From Kofleriaceae bacterium (lineage in GTDB: Bacteria; Myxococcota_A; Polyangia; Haliangiales; Haliangiaceae): a stretch of 64,000 bases of DNA. The notes under the pieces were generated by a model. The model was not told where the DNA came from and made no database searches. It saw only the letters and a list, made by a program, of their open reading frames with translations. Below are positions 50,999-61,595 of the stretch, piece by piece. Numbering within the stretch: position 1 is the first letter of the stretch; the number at the start of each line of letters is the position of its first letter. A program made the position numbers and the translations under genes. The stretch is from positions 1-64,000 of the forward strand of contig JANTGM010000005.1 in the NCBI GenBank assembly GCA_024762925.1, given 5' to 3'.

Positions 50999-52078
<1,080 letters not shown>

Positions 52079-52119
52079 GTCTGAGTCCCCGGTGGGGACC
52101 GATGGTGTAGTCTTGCTGC

Positions 52120-53121
52120 ATGAAGATCGCAGTGATTGGCGCGGGTAGCTATGGGACGTGTTTGGCCAAGCATCTTGGCGACCAGGACTATGACGTGAGT
52201 CTGTGGTGTCGCAACCCCGAACGTGCGGAGCGAATTCGCGAAACTCGGGTCAATACGGACTATCTGCCGGGCTTCAAACTTCCCCAATGCATCTCTGTTA
52301 CCTCAAGCCTTGAAGAGGCGGTTCGAGATCGCGGAATGGTTATTGGCGTCACGCCATCCCAAGCCGCGCGAGAGGTGCTTGGAGCAGCCGCGCAGTTCTT
52401 TGTTCCCTCTGTGGTCGTGGTGAACGCCTCCAAAGGTCTTGAGGAAAACACCTATGACCGGATTGATCAGGTGTATTCAGATATATTCTCAGATGACATT
52501 GCGCAGCGGGCTGCCTTTCTGAGCGGGCCGACCTTCGCAAAAGAAGTCGCAGCGGGCATGCCTTCGGCTATGGTCGTTGCCTCTAGGGAGCACGAGAGTG
52601 CGGTGGCTGTCCAAGAGGTTTTCCACAATCCGCTCTTTCGCGTGTACTCGAGCGAAGACTACATTGGAGTCCAAGTTGGGGGAGCGCTCAAGAACATCAT
52701 CGCGATTTGTGCGGGCCTCAGTGATGGCATCGGCTTTGGCCAAAACGCCCGTGCGGCCCTGATCACCCGAGGTATGGCGGAAATCTCCCGTGTGGGAGTC
52801 GCGATGGGTGCCGACCCACTCACCTTTCTTGGCCTCTCCGGGATGGGCGATCTGGTACTCACGTGTGCAGGCGACCTAAGTCGCAATCGTCGGGTGGGCC
52901 TCGCTCTCGCCGAAGGCAAAACCCTCGACACGATCGTCTCAGAGATGCAGATGATTGCAGAGGGCGTAAAGACCGCACGGGTTGCGTACCGTTGGACTCA
53001 GAGCCACGACGTATACGCGCCGCTTACCACACTCATCTACAAGGTCCTGTATGAGAACCTCGATCCGCGTGAAGGCATCGCCGATATTATGGGCAGGGAC
53101 CAGCGGCCCGAGCGCGACTAG
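52120..53121 (+). CDS. gpsA: NAD(P)+ glycerol-3-phosphate dehydrogenase
   Basis: The 333-residue enzyme makes sn-glycerol 3-phosphate for phospholipid synthesis. Motifs are the dinucleotide loop GAGSYGTCLAKHL, FLSGPTFAKEVAAGMPSA, the catalytic lysine in VQVGGALKNIIAICAG and the later LTCAGDLSRNRRVG. Length and order are standard. It lies 41 bases after the diguanylate cyclase gene on the same strand; a functional link is not evident. Confidence 0.97.
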   Translation: MKIAVIGAGSYGTCLAKHLGDQDYDVSLWCRNPERAERIRETRVNTDYLPGFKLPQCISVTSSLEEAVRDRGMVIGVTPSQAAREVLGAAAQFFVPSVVVVNASKGLEENTYDRIDQVYSDIFSDDIAQRAAFLSGPTFAKEVAAGMPSAMVVASREHESAVAVQEVFHNPLFRVYSSEDYIGVQVGGALKNIIAICAGLSDGIGFGQNARAALITRGMAEISRVGVAMGADPLTFLGLSGMGDLVLTCAGDLSRNRRVGLALAEGKTLDTIVSEMQMIAEGVKTARVAYRWTQSHDVYAPLTTLIYKVLYENLDPREGIADIMGRDQRPERD

Positions 53122-53166
53122 CACGCAGCTCCACTCTCACTGGCTGGCCTCGCCCAAACGCTCTCG

Positions 53167-54954
53167 ATGCGCGCCTGGTACAAGCAAGGCATGACCTCGC
53201 CGCTACGCCGAATCCTGCGCTACGCCTCCGGCTATCGGCAGCGTCTGCTGCTCGCAACGTTCTACTCCATCTTCAACAAGGTGCTCGATTTGGCGCCGCC
53301 GCTTCTCATCGGGCTGGCGGTCGACACCGTTGTCGATCCCGAGAGCTCGCTTCTGGCGACACATGTTGGCGTTGCGAGCAGCAGCAACCAGTTGTGGGTG
53401 ATTGCGGCACTCACGTTCCTGATCTGGGGCGGGGAGTCCATCACTGAGTATCTCTTCAAGATCTACTGGCGCAACCTCGCACAAGCCCTGCAGCACGACA
53501 TGCGCATCGAAACCTACGAGCATCTTCAAACGCTCGACCTGCGATACTTTGAAGATCAGAGCAGCGGCGAGCTCATGAGCATCCTCAATGATGACGTCAA
53601 TCAGCTTGAGCGCTTCTTTGATGTGGGGGCCAACGAGATTCTCCAGCTCATCGTCACGATCATTTCCATCGGGGCCTTCTTCTTTGCTGCAGCGCCAGGC
53701 GTTGCATGGATGGCGTTTTTGCCGATGCCGATCATCATTTGGGGCTCGCTGCGATTTCAACGACGCATGGCTCCGCGTTACTCGCAAGTGCGCGAGCAGG
53801 TGGGAATGCTCAACAGTCAGCTCGCAAACAACGTCGGGGGGATTGCGACGATCAAGAGCTTCACCGCCGAAGCGTTCGAAGCGGGCCGCATTGCCCGCGA
53901 GAGCGAGAAGTACAAAGAGCACAATCGGACAGCGATTCGGTTGTCGGCGGCGTTTGTCCCACTCATTCGCATGGCCATCGTGTGCGGATTCATTGCGACG
54001 CTTGTATACGGCGGGCACCTCACCACGACCGGGCAGCTCGGCGTCGGCATTTACTCAACGCTTGTCTTCATGACGCAACGTCTGCTCTGGCCACTCACGC
54101 GCATGGGGCAGACACTCGACCTGTATCAGCGGGCGATGGCATCCAGCACACGCATCTTTGCGTTGCTCGATGAGCCTATCGTGCTCTCCGATGGCGAGAC
54201 CGAGCTTGCAAAAGACAACGTGCAGGGGCACCTCCAGCTCAGCGATGTGAGTTTCGCCTACCACACCGACATTCCAGTTTTATCGGGACTCAATATTGAT
54301 ATCGCCGCTGGGAAGGTAACGGCGATTGTGGGGGCTACCGGGGCAGGGAAGAGCACCCTGCTCAAGCTCTTGCTGCGCTTTTACGAAACGACGGGCGGCA
54401 TGATCACGCTGGATGGAATTGCGGTTCCCGAGATTCGAATGGCCGACCTGCGCAACGCGATGGCGTTCGTGAGCCAAGACGTCTTTCTCTTTCACGGCAC
54501 CGTCTCAGAAAATATCCGATATGGCAGAGAGGACGCAGACGATGCCGCCGTTCGGGAGGCCGCTCGTGCAGCCGAAGCCCACGAATTCATCGAGTCTTTG
54601 GTCGACGGCTACGACACCATCGTGGGCGAGCGAGGGCACAAGCTGTCGGGCGGCCAACGGCAGCGAATCTCGATCGCGCGGGCGGTACTAAAAGACTCGC
54701 CCATCCTGATTTTGGACGAAGCCACTAGCTCGGTCGATAACGAGACTGAGGCGGCGATTCAGCAGGCCCTGGATCACATCGCCGAAGACCGAACGATGAT
54801 TCTCATCGCGCATCGCCTCAGCACGGTCCGAAATGCCGACCGCATCTACGTGCTAGAGGATGGCCGGGTCGTTGACGAGGGGACCCACGAAGAATTGCTC
54901 GAGCGTGATGGCATCTACGCCCGGCTATGGCGCGTGCAAACCGGTGCTCGCTAG
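53167..54954 (+). CDS. ABC transporter, fused permease-ATPase (exporter type)
   Basis: The 595-residue half-transporter has a six-helix ABC membrane domain (about 20-320) and an ATPase domain with Walker [10 protein letters not shown] (about 389-397), Q-loop [10 protein letters not shown], signature [14 protein letters not shown] and Walker [12 protein letters not shown]. It resembles MsbA/multidrug exporters that act as homodimers. The substrate is unknown. ATG 53191 ([15 protein letters not shown]) is a plausible alternative start. Confidence 0.93.
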   Translation: MRAWYKQGMTSPLRRILRYASGYRQRLLLATFYSIFNKVLDLAPPLLIGLAVDTVVDPESSLLATHVGVASSSNQLWVIAALTFLIWGGESITEYLFKIYWRNLAQALQHDMRIETYEHLQTLDLRYFEDQSSGELMSILNDDVNQLERFFDVGANEILQLIVTIISIGAFFFAAAPGVAWMAFLPMPIIIWGSLRFQRRMAPRYSQVREQVGMLNSQLANNVGGIATIKSFTAEAFEAGRIARESEKYKEHNRTAIRLSAAFVPLIRMAIVCGFIATLVYGGHLTTTGQLGVGIYSTLVFMTQRLLWPLTRMGQTLDLYQRAMASSTRIFALLDEPIVLSDGETELAKDNVQGHLQLSDVSFAYHTDIPVLSGLNIDIAAGKVTAIVGATGAGKSTLLKLLLRFYETTGGMITLDGIAVPEIRMADLRNAMAFVSQDVFLFHGTVSENIRYGREDADDAAVREAARAAEAHEFIESLVDGYDTIVGERGHKLSGGQRQRISIARAVLKDSPILILDEATSSVDNETEAAIQQALDHIAEDRTMILIAHRLSTVRNADRIYVLEDGRVVDEGTHEELLERDGIYARLWRVQTGAR

Positions 54955-54968
54955 GGCGAGCCACAAGG

Positions 54969-55358
54969 CTAGTTTCTGGCTTGCTGCGACCGATAACCAC
55001 CGGGGGCGAGTCCGTAGATACGGCGAAAGGCCTTGCTGAATGCGGTATCCGATTCATAGCCGACCTTTTCCGCGATTGTGTAGACACGCTGGTCGGACTC
55101 GCGGAGCAAGCGGGCGGCTACTTCCATGCGCCAGCGAGTTACGTACGCCAGAGGTGTTTCGCCGACATACTCAGAAAAACGCCTAGCAAGTGCAGCGCGG
55201 GACATACCAGCTTCGCGTGCCATCATTGCGACCGTCCAGGGACGTCCAGGGTCCGCGTGAATTCGAGAAAGCGATGCACCAATCTGCGGGTCGCGCAGCG
55301 CGCCAAGCCAACCGGCAGAGCAACTCTCCTGCTCGGCCAGCGAAGACCTCACGTCCAT
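54969..55358 (-). CDS. AraC-type regulator reduced to its DNA-binding domain
   Basis: The 129-residue product matches only the C-terminal part of cupin-type AraC regulators: GWLGALRDPQIGASLSRIHADP, the first helix-turn-helix MAREAGMSRAALARRF, then TRWRMEVAARLLRES and the second IAEKVGYESDTAFSKAFRR. The usual 150-170-residue ligand-binding domain is missing. In its place upstream lie 21-bp repeats and another small gene in a different frame. The ATG at 55358 overlaps that gene by ten bases. It may be a beheaded remnant or a functional DNA-binding-only regulator. Confidence 0.7.
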   Translation of the reverse strand: MDVRSSLAEQESCSAGWLGALRDPQIGASLSRIHADPGRPWTVAMMAREAGMSRAALARRFSEYVGETPLAYVTRWRMEVAARLLRESDQRVYTIAEKVGYESDTAFSKAFRRIYGLAPGGYRSQQARN

Positions 55359-55597
55359 CTTGGCGGAGCGCCTCCATATGCCTGAGCTTGGCCTCGCTGC
55401 GCGGCAACCTCGGCTCGCTGCGCGGCAACCTCGGCTCGCTGCGCGGCAACCTCGGCTCGCTGCGCGGCAACCTCGGCGGCCGCCGGTGCTTGCGAACTCT
55501 GCTCGGACTTCTGAGCCACCTCGTCCTTGATCCCTCGTGCGAGCTCGCGTCCCACTTCCCAGCCTGCGCCCTGTACGACGAATTTCAGGAATCCCAT
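55349..55597 (-). CDS. Small protein with AEVAAQR heptad repeats
   Basis: The 82-residue product opens MGFLKFVVQGAGWEVGREL, a well-formed amphipathic N-terminus. It continues with ARGIKDEVAQKSEQSSQ, four perfect AEVAAQR heptads that should form a coiled coil, and a short GQAQAYGGAPPRWT end. I recognise no family. Translation in this frame gives a sensible protein, whereas the other minus frame gives Cys/Arg repeats. The end overlaps the AraC-type start. Confidence 0.55.
   Translation of the reverse strand: MGFLKFVVQGAGWEVGRELARGIKDEVAQKSEQSSQAPAAAEVAAQRAEVAAQRAEVAAQRAEVAAQRGQAQAYGGAPPRWT
55393..55476. repeat. Four perfect 21-bp tandem repeats
   Basis: Identical units at 55393-55413, 55414-55434, 55435-55455 and 55456-55476 encode AEVAAQR heptads on the minus strand. 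The identity of all four copies suggests recent expansion. They lie just upstream of the truncated AraC-type gene. Confidence 0.92.
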
Positions 55598-55788
55598 GAT
55601 TCACGATCAACGTGAACCAGTTTGATATCGAGCTAGCAATCGGCGAGTTCGGCCTGGCCAAACATGCGAAAACGCGGATTGGGGCGCTGCGAGTAGCGTG
55701 TACACGGACCGCAAAATGTGAGATGACGAGGGTTCAACGCAATGAAGTCCTTGGTTGTGCAAGATAATGCGATAGGTTTCGCGCCCGG

Positions 55789-57192
55789 ATGAGTGCCCTA
55801 GAAGAGCAAGAAGAGGTCGTCTTTGGCGACCGCTACTGGCTTGCCCAGCCGTTGGCCATTGGGGGCATGGCTGAGGTATTTCTCGCGCGCCAACAGAGTG
55901 AAGGTGGCTTCGTTAAAGATGTCGTTATCAAGCGGCTGCGCCCCGAGCTTGCGGCAGACCCTCGGGTGGTCTCGATGTTTCGGGACGAGGCACGGGTTAG
56001 CGGCATGCTCAGCCACTGCAATTCTGTGCATGTCTTCGATTCGGGAACCCACGAGGGCTTGCCCTACATGGCGATGGAGTACATCCGCGGCGAAGAACTC
56101 AATCAGTTGTGTCGGCGAGGCATTGGCTGTGGTGAGTTCTTGCCCCTCGAACACGCGATCGAGCTAATCCGCCAGGCAGCTCTTGGCATGGGCTACTACC
56201 ACAACCTCTGCGACTCTCGTGGCAAGTCGCTTGAGCTCGTGCACTGCGACATTTCTCCCAATAATCTCTTGGTGGGCCAGGATGGCTATCTGCAGATCAT
56301 CGACTTTGGCATCAGCCAGTTTCGCGGCCAGCAGTATCGTGACGCTCAGCTCGTTCCTGGCAAGCTGAGCTATATGTCCCCAGAGCAGGCCAAACGAGGC
56401 ACGCTGGATCATCGCTCAGACATTTTCTCATTGGGCGTTGTGCTCTACGAAATTACCCTGGGCCGACGACTGTTTCGAGGCCCTGCAAGTGAAGTTCTGC
56501 CGCGCATCGTGAGCTGTGATATCGAAGCGCCAACCTTTGTACGTCACGACTATCCGGGAGCTCTCGAGTCCATCGTGATGCGCGCCCTAGAAGCCGAGCC
56601 AAGCGACCGCTATCAAGAGGCCAACGACTTTGCCGAGGCTCTTGGCGAGTATCTGCGCGAAGAGCAGATGCGCACCGGGCCCATTGGTATCGCTCGGTAC
56701 TTGGATCGATTGGCGGTTGCCGATGGTGGTGAGCGCAGGGAGCACTTCATCGCAGAGGCCGAGCTTGACAGCGATGAAGAACAGCTGGATTTTGATCGCG
56801 GGCTCTTTAGTGGATTTTCCGCGCTGGCTGCAGAGGGACCACAGGCGGCAGCTGCATGGGATGAAGTGGACGAGGATGAGAGTGCGGTTGCAGAAGCGCT
56901 CGGCATCGACGTTGGCCTCGTTCGCACTGCATCGCAGGCGGCTTCGGACTACCCATCTGTGGCGAACGTGCCCACAGAGGAAGCCGTCGCGGAGCCAGTC
57001 TCTGAGGAACCTGCAGTTAGTGAGGAGCAGCCCGTGGCAAAGACCGCTGTCCCCGGGGGCGAGCGCACGCCCACACCGGCTCTGCGGTCCCCAACGCCAG
57101 CAAAACGCCACGGCGGCGGGCTCTCGTGGATGATGCTCCTCGTTGGAATCGGGTTGGGCGTTGGTGGCGCGTTCCTTCTCGGCGCCTTTTGA
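55789..57192 (+). CDS. Membrane-anchored Ser/Thr protein kinase, divergent catalytic loop
   Basis: The 467-residue protein has a kinase-like domain (about 14-285) with IGGMAEVFLA, catalytic lysine VVIKRL, magnesium motif DFGISQF and LSYMSPEQAKRG. The catalytic loop reads HCDISPNN (His152) instead of HRDxKxxN, losing both the Arg and the Lys. The Lys-to-Ser change recurs in a myxobacterial kinase subgroup (HRDVSPxN), but Cys in place of Arg is rarer. An acidic linker and a C-terminal membrane helix (LSWMMLLVGIGLGVGGAFLL) follow. Its stop overlaps an ATG (TGATG) leading into the next gene. Confidence 0.88.
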   Translation: MSALEEQEEVVFGDRYWLAQPLAIGGMAEVFLARQQSEGGFVKDVVIKRLRPELAADPRVVSMFRDEARVSGMLSHCNSVHVFDSGTHEGLPYMAMEYIRGEELNQLCRRGIGCGEFLPLEHAIELIRQAALGMGYYHNLCDSRGKSLELVHCDISPNNLLVGQDGYLQIIDFGISQFRGQQYRDAQLVPGKLSYMSPEQAKRGTLDHRSDIFSLGVVLYEITLGRRLFRGPASEVLPRIVSCDIEAPTFVRHDYPGALESIVMRALEAEPSDRYQEANDFAEALGEYLREEQMRTGPIGIARYLDRLAVADGGERREHFIAEAELDSDEEQLDFDRGLFSGFSALAAEGPQAAAAWDEVDEDESAVAEALGIDVGLVRTASQAASDYPSVANVPTEEAVAEPVSEEPAVSEEQPVAKTAVPGGERTPTPALRSPTPAKRHGGGLSWMMLLVGIGLGVGGAFLLGAF

Positions 57193-57222
57193 TGCGCAAC
57201 CCATCTTGATGCGCAACCCATC
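57189..57222 (+). repeat. Perfect 17-bp tandem duplication creating a double TGATG
   Basis: TTGATGCGCAACCCATC is repeated back to back at 57189-57205 and 57206-57222. The first copy holds the kinase stop and an overlapping ATG (57190-57194). That ATG opens a five-codon frame MRNPS ending in TGA at 57207-57209, which again overlaps the ATG of the lipoprotein gene at 57209. Confidence 0.9.
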
Positions 57223-58555
57223 GAATCACGTATCGACGTCAGCCTTCTCGATGCCACGGTTCTCAGTGCACCAACTCGTACGTCACGCTCTCGCGTTCGC
57301 TGGGATTATGGTGTTCGCCGGTTGCCCGCAAAACAAAGCCAACGACGATGGCCAACTGCTCGAAGATGCCAGCTTCGGTCGAAGGGTCTTTCGTCCGCCT
57401 CCGTCCGATCCAGTGCGCGCAGTGCCTCCGCACAATATTCACCGCCATGGCGTTGGGCCCTATGAACTCTCGGCCTCACTTCAGACCACTCTCGCCCTTC
57501 TCCCCAATGGGCCACGAGTGGAGCTCTTCGAAGCAGAAGGACTTTTTGACTATCGCCTCATGCGCAGTGATGGGGACGCGCTTTTGCTGGGTGTGGGGCG
57601 TCGGGGCGGGGTGGCGTTCATCTCTGTGCTCGATCCCGACATCGCACGAACGGAAAGCGGTGTTGGCGTTGGAGCTGGCGTTCAGGAACTCATTGGCGCT
57701 CTTGGAGCGCTAAAGGCGCCACCCAACCATGGCCGAGACTCGCGCATCATCACATTCACCGCTCTGCCCGATACCCGCTTCATCGTCGAGAAAGGACGTG
57801 TTGTCGCCGCGGTTGTGATGCCGCCTACCACTGCTGAGGAGAACCCTGAGCCTCAGCCACCAGGCGATCCTCCTGTAACAGAGACCGGTCCCACGTGCAG
57901 CGCCAGTGCCCTTGAGGAGCGTCGCTCAGAGTTTGTCTCATTTGCGAAGAGCGCGAAGTTTGCGCCAAAGTCCCAGGGCCCAACTGCTGTGCACTTTGCC
58001 TGCCCCACCTCTGAACGGGGCGGGGCGCTCTTGCGCCGGGGAAACGCCATTGGCTGGGCGGTCGTTGAGCCGCAGAGCCAAGAAATTCGATTGGTCGCAC
58101 AGACCACGGTTCCGAATCTGAGCTTTGTCACCACTCTCAATACGGGTGCGGCTCGACCAGAAATCTACGCAGTCTCCGAGCGCCGAAGCCTTCAGCTGCG
58201 AGAAGTCGTGATCGCGCGCCTCACGTTGGGCGGTGGCAAACTCACGAGTTCCTGGAATCGTGTCGCGTTTTCTATGGAAGCGAAGACAGCTTCGTGGATT
58301 GGCGCGCAAATGCAGACCGCCGATTTTCTTGTCGAGATCTCGGGCAGGCCAGGCGCGGTCGCTGTGGGGGGAATCTACATGGAGCGCGATCGCGGCTCGC
58401 TTCGGCATGTTGTTCCCGTCAATCGTGTCGAGCTGCCAGTCACCCAGGAGACGCCACGGAAAGTGTCGACAGAGAGCGCGGGCAAGGACGCGGGAACCCC
58501 ACCCAGAAACAAGCATGACGCTGGGCCAAGGCCCACACTTCCCCCGCCAGGCTGA
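57209..58555 (+). CDS. Lipoprotein of unknown function, coupled to the kinase gene
   Basis: The 448-residue product has a lipoprotein signal ending MVFAGC (cysteine 39 from ATG 57209, or 25 from ATG 57251). The mature part is mostly beta with an internal Pro-rich linker (NPEPQPPGDPPV) and a Pro/Arg-rich end. I recognise no family. If translation begins at 57209 it does so through a TGATG overlap, so it is likely made together with the upstream kinase and may be its envelope partner. ATG 57251 gives a more usual signal peptide but has no ribosome site. Confidence 0.75.
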   Translation: MRNPSNHVSTSAFSMPRFSVHQLVRHALAFAGIMVFAGCPQNKANDDGQLLEDASFGRRVFRPPPSDPVRAVPPHNIHRHGVGPYELSASLQTTLALLPNGPRVELFEAEGLFDYRLMRSDGDALLLGVGRRGGVAFISVLDPDIARTESGVGVGAGVQELIGALGALKAPPNHGRDSRIITFTALPDTRFIVEKGRVVAAVVMPPTTAEENPEPQPPGDPPVTETGPTCSASALEERRSEFVSFAKSAKFAPKSQGPTAVHFACPTSERGGALLRRGNAIGWAVVEPQSQEIRLVAQTTVPNLSFVTTLNTGAARPEIYAVSERRSLQLREVVIARLTLGGGKLTSSWNRVAFSMEAKTASWIGAQMQTADFLVEISGRPGAVAVGGIYMERDRGSLRHVVPVNRVELPVTQETPRKVSTESAGKDAGTPPRNKHDAGPRPTLPPPG

Positions 58556-58580
58556 CGACAAGTCGTGGTATAGGCCCAGC

Positions 58581-59438
58581 ATGGAGACCTTGGTACCGCT
58601 CTCTGCTCTCGCTCCACGCCCACATCTGTCGAGTGAGCCTCAAGCTCCCCGATCCAGCGAGAAGCTGTTGCGACTGATGCGCAAGAAGGTCGGACAACTA
58701 CTGGGCGACGTTCCCAATCTTATCGAGCAGGGAGATCGCATCATGGTTTGCATCTCTGGGGGCAAGGATTCTTATGCAATGTTGGATGTCTTGCTCGAGA
58801 TGCAGAAGAGGTCTCCCGTCAAGTACGAGCTCGTTGCGGTCAACATCGACCAAGGATGGCCAGGCTATGACACCCCACAGATTGAGGCCCACCTCAAGGG
58901 GATGAATGTCGAATATAAAATGATTACCGAGGATTACTCTGCAATTGTGGAAGAGATGCTCAAGCCTGGGCAGACCCCATGCACTCTGTGCTCGCGATTT
59001 CGCCGTGGCGTTCTCTACAACCTGGCTGAGGATCTTGGTTGCACGAAGATCGCGCTTGGGCACCACGCCGACGATTTGATTGAGACCTTGGTCATGAACC
59101 TTTTCTACTCCGGACGTCTCGCTTCCATGCCGCCACTTCTGCGGTCCGATGATGGCCGGAATACCGTGATTCGACCTCTGGCCTTGGTGCCAGAGGCTTT
59201 GCTCATCGAGTACAACCAAAGCCGGTCCTTTCCGGTGGTGAGGTGTGGTTGTCCCAGCTGCGGGCTCCCCGCACAGAAGCGCCAGGTGATAAAGCGTCTT
59301 CTCAGCTCACTTGAGCAAGAGGACCCACAGATAAAGACCCACATGTTGGCCGCTTTGCGCAATGTGGTTCCAGATCACCTGATGGATGCGAGCATAACCC
59401 GAAATGCTGCCAAGGATTCGCCAAGCAGATCTATCTAA
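58581..59438 (+). CDS. ttcA: tRNA 2-thiocytidine synthase TtcA
   Basis: The 285-residue PP-loop ATPase thiolates cytidine 32 of tRNA, using a [4Fe-4S] cluster and sulfur from IscS. It shows the PP-loop SGGKDSYAML, then GQTPCTLCSRFRRG (CxxC), GHHADDLIETLVMNLFYSG and the later pair in VRCGCPSCG. A basic helix (RLMRKKVGQLL) precedes the PP-loop. The ATG at 58581 begins the family-like N-terminus; a longer upstream reading would overlap the lipoprotein gene. Confidence 0.93.
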   Translation: METLVPLSALAPRPHLSSEPQAPRSSEKLLRLMRKKVGQLLGDVPNLIEQGDRIMVCISGGKDSYAMLDVLLEMQKRSPVKYELVAVNIDQGWPGYDTPQIEAHLKGMNVEYKMITEDYSAIVEEMLKPGQTPCTLCSRFRRGVLYNLAEDLGCTKIALGHHADDLIETLVMNLFYSGRLASMPPLLRSDDGRNTVIRPLALVPEALLIEYNQSRSFPVVRCGCPSCGLPAQKRQVIKRLLSSLEQEDPQIKTHMLAALRNVVPDHLMDASITRNAAKDSPSRSI

Positions 59439-59563
59439 GGTCTGAGCTTGTCTGATAAAACCGGCCGGCTTGCATTGTGTCTGCGGATGTCGCGATCTGT
59501 TGACAAAACTTGTTCAACCTGCCGCCAAAAGCTCCGATATACTGCTTGTCGGGCTCGTCTCAT

Positions 59564-61351
59564 ATGAAGTTTCACTGCGATCGCTGCAAAACCAAGTACT
59601 CGATTTCTGATGATCGGGTGCGCGGCAAGATCCTGAAAATTCGTTGCAAGAATTGCTCGGCTGTGATCACGGTCCGCGAGGGTGGTGCCGCGGCACAAAA
59701 GCCCGTGGGTGCGGTGAAACCCGCCGCAGAAAAGCCCGCAGCAAGCAACGCTGCAAGTTCAAGTGCCCAGCGTGCCGGCCAAGAAGCGCTCGCAGGCGCA
59801 TTCAAAAAATCGGTTACCGAAGATAACGCGCCCGCTGGTCAAAGCGGCTCGTCGGCGCCGCCTGTGAGCCTGGAAGCCGAGTGGTACCTATCCAAAGATG
59901 GCGAACAAGAAGGGCCATTTTCGCTTCACGAGGCGCGAGTCTGGGTTCAGGAAAAGTCTGTCGATGATGAACTCCACTGTTGGAGTGAGGGCTATGACGA
60001 TTGGTTACCGACCGACAAGGTTAGCCACTTTCGAAGCCTAAGAAGAGCACCGAGTAGCCCAGCACCTTCGCAAGATGAGATTCCGACGATTGCGAACGAT
60101 GACCTAACGGGCCCCGCAGAAGATACGCCACGTCCACTCTTTGCAGCGACCATGGCTGCCGTTGAACAACGGACGGCCGTGGCAAGCAGCTCTGACGAAA
60201 TCAATCCCAAAGCTGCCACCGGTCCCTTTGATGCGATTCCCGCAGCGCAGCCCAAGCCGCGAAAGGCCAGTGCACCACCGATTCCCACCGCAGCCAAGGC
60301 CTCACCCTCAGGGCCTGGGCCATCTGCGGTCGCTGCCGCACCATCTTCCGCAATTCCCTCGGCGGCCAATGCCTCGCCTTCGGGCCCATCTATGGCACCA
60401 AGCGTGGACGAGGGCCTCGACTTTGAGATTGGGGAAGCATCTCGTGTTGTCGACCTGCCAGCGCTCATGGCGTCGCGAGGCAACGCACCGGTCCGACCCG
60501 CTGGTCACATACACAATTCTGGGCATACCTCCGGTGGGCTTCCTGGGATGGGGGCTCAACCCGCTTCGTCGCTCGGTCGCGGAAGCGGCCAAGAAGCTGC
60601 CATTGGCGCAGGTGGTAGCAAGACGGGGCCAACCCCCTCCATCGGTAGCGATACGCCTGTTGGGGCCTTGGATGCTGATGCGCCGGTTCTCACGCCACCA
60701 CCGCGTAGGCGTCGTCGTGGCCTTCACATTCCACTGATTGCAACTGGGCTCCTAATCGTGGGTGTCGCGGTGGCCATGTTCCTCATGCTCACCAGTGATG
60801 AGGAGGAGAGCACGGTGGCCCGCGGCAAAGTGGGTGGCAGCGGCAACCTTGGATACAGCTTCTCTGGTGAAACTCCTCGGCCCAAAGGCGGCCAAGACGT
60901 GACAGGGACTGAGATCGCTGAAGACCCCGATCCAAGAACGCCACGCGTTCGAAAGGGCAATGGCAACAACGGGAACGCCAAGAACAAGTCGGGGACAACG
61001 CTCCCAAAGTTGCCAATTCCGGATCCGGACGAAGTGGATCTTAGTGGCAGCAGCGAGACCGTGCCAACCGGGCCTCTGGATGGTGACGACTTGATGAAAG
61101 TCTATCGCAAGAATCAGATTGCCATCAAGATGTGTTACGAGCGTGAGCTTAAGAAGAATCCCTTACTCAAGCTTCCCAAGACCTGGGTGGATATTAAGGT
61201 TGGTCTTGACGGCAGGGTGAGTGGAGTTTCAATTCCTTCTTTGCAGGGCACGCCGCTTGGCAACTGCATGCGATCACGCATTGCGCGGTGGAAGTTCCGC
61301 AAGACCACCGAGACATTTAGCAGTCGCTTCCCCGTTGTCTTTGGCAGCTAG
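59564..61351 (+). CDS. AgmX/GltJ-like zinc-ribbon, GYF and TonB-like protein
   Basis: The 595-residue protein opens with an MJ0042-type zinc ribbon (FHCDRCKTKYS and IRCKNCSAVI). A GYF-like domain follows at about 108-150 (WYLSKDGEQEGPFSLHEARVWV), then a long Ala/Pro-rich linker and a membrane helix (about 387-409). A periplasmic segment ends in the AgmX/PglI-type TonB-like domain with IKMCYERELKKNP and NCMRSRIARWKF. This layout is that of myxobacterial AgmX/GltJ, where the cytoplasmic zinc ribbon and GYF domain connect MglA/AglZ to the envelope-spanning gliding complex. No other glt/agl genes are in the window, so gliding cannot be inferred. The ATG at 59564 directly precedes the zinc ribbon. 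Confidence 0.85.
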   Translation: MKFHCDRCKTKYSISDDRVRGKILKIRCKNCSAVITVREGGAAAQKPVGAVKPAAEKPAASNAASSSAQRAGQEALAGAFKKSVTEDNAPAGQSGSSAPPVSLEAEWYLSKDGEQEGPFSLHEARVWVQEKSVDDELHCWSEGYDDWLPTDKVSHFRSLRRAPSSPAPSQDEIPTIANDDLTGPAEDTPRPLFAATMAAVEQRTAVASSSDEINPKAATGPFDAIPAAQPKPRKASAPPIPTAAKASPSGPGPSAVAAAPSSAIPSAANASPSGPSMAPSVDEGLDFEIGEASRVVDLPALMASRGNAPVRPAGHIHNSGHTSGGLPGMGAQPASSLGRGSGQEAAIGAGGSKTGPTPSIGSDTPVGALDADAPVLTPPPRRRRRGLHIPLIATGLLIVGVAVAMFLMLTSDEEESTVARGKVGGSGNLGYSFSGETPRPKGGQDVTGTEIAEDPDPRTPRVRKGNGNNGNAKNKSGTTLPKLPIPDPDEVDLSGSSETVPTGPLDGDDLMKVYRKNQIAIKMCYERELKKNPLLKLPKTWVDIKVGLDGRVSGVSIPSLQGTPLGNCMRSRIARWKFRKTTETFSSRFPVVFGS

Positions 61352-61595
61352 TGCCTGATGCATTGACATTGACCAAGTAAACGCGATTCTTCGCTCGCTG
61401 GCCGCTTTGCTCATCATTGTTCATCGGCCACGTTCCCAGCAAACTCCCTCCGCGCGCCTTGGCAGCGAACAAGCGTCCTTCGCGCTCCCATCGCAATCTC
61501 TCTGGGTCACGCGACCGCACATCCTCATGCCTCATCTGCGGTCGGCTCGTTCGCTCTCGTTCTTGTTTCCTCTTCCGACGAGAACTCCTGCTCTT

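Noticed and set aside
59497-59545. Sigma-70 promoter (TTGACA and TATACT) before the AgmX-like gene
   Set aside because: The two elements are 32 bases apart, far beyond the 16-18 needed.
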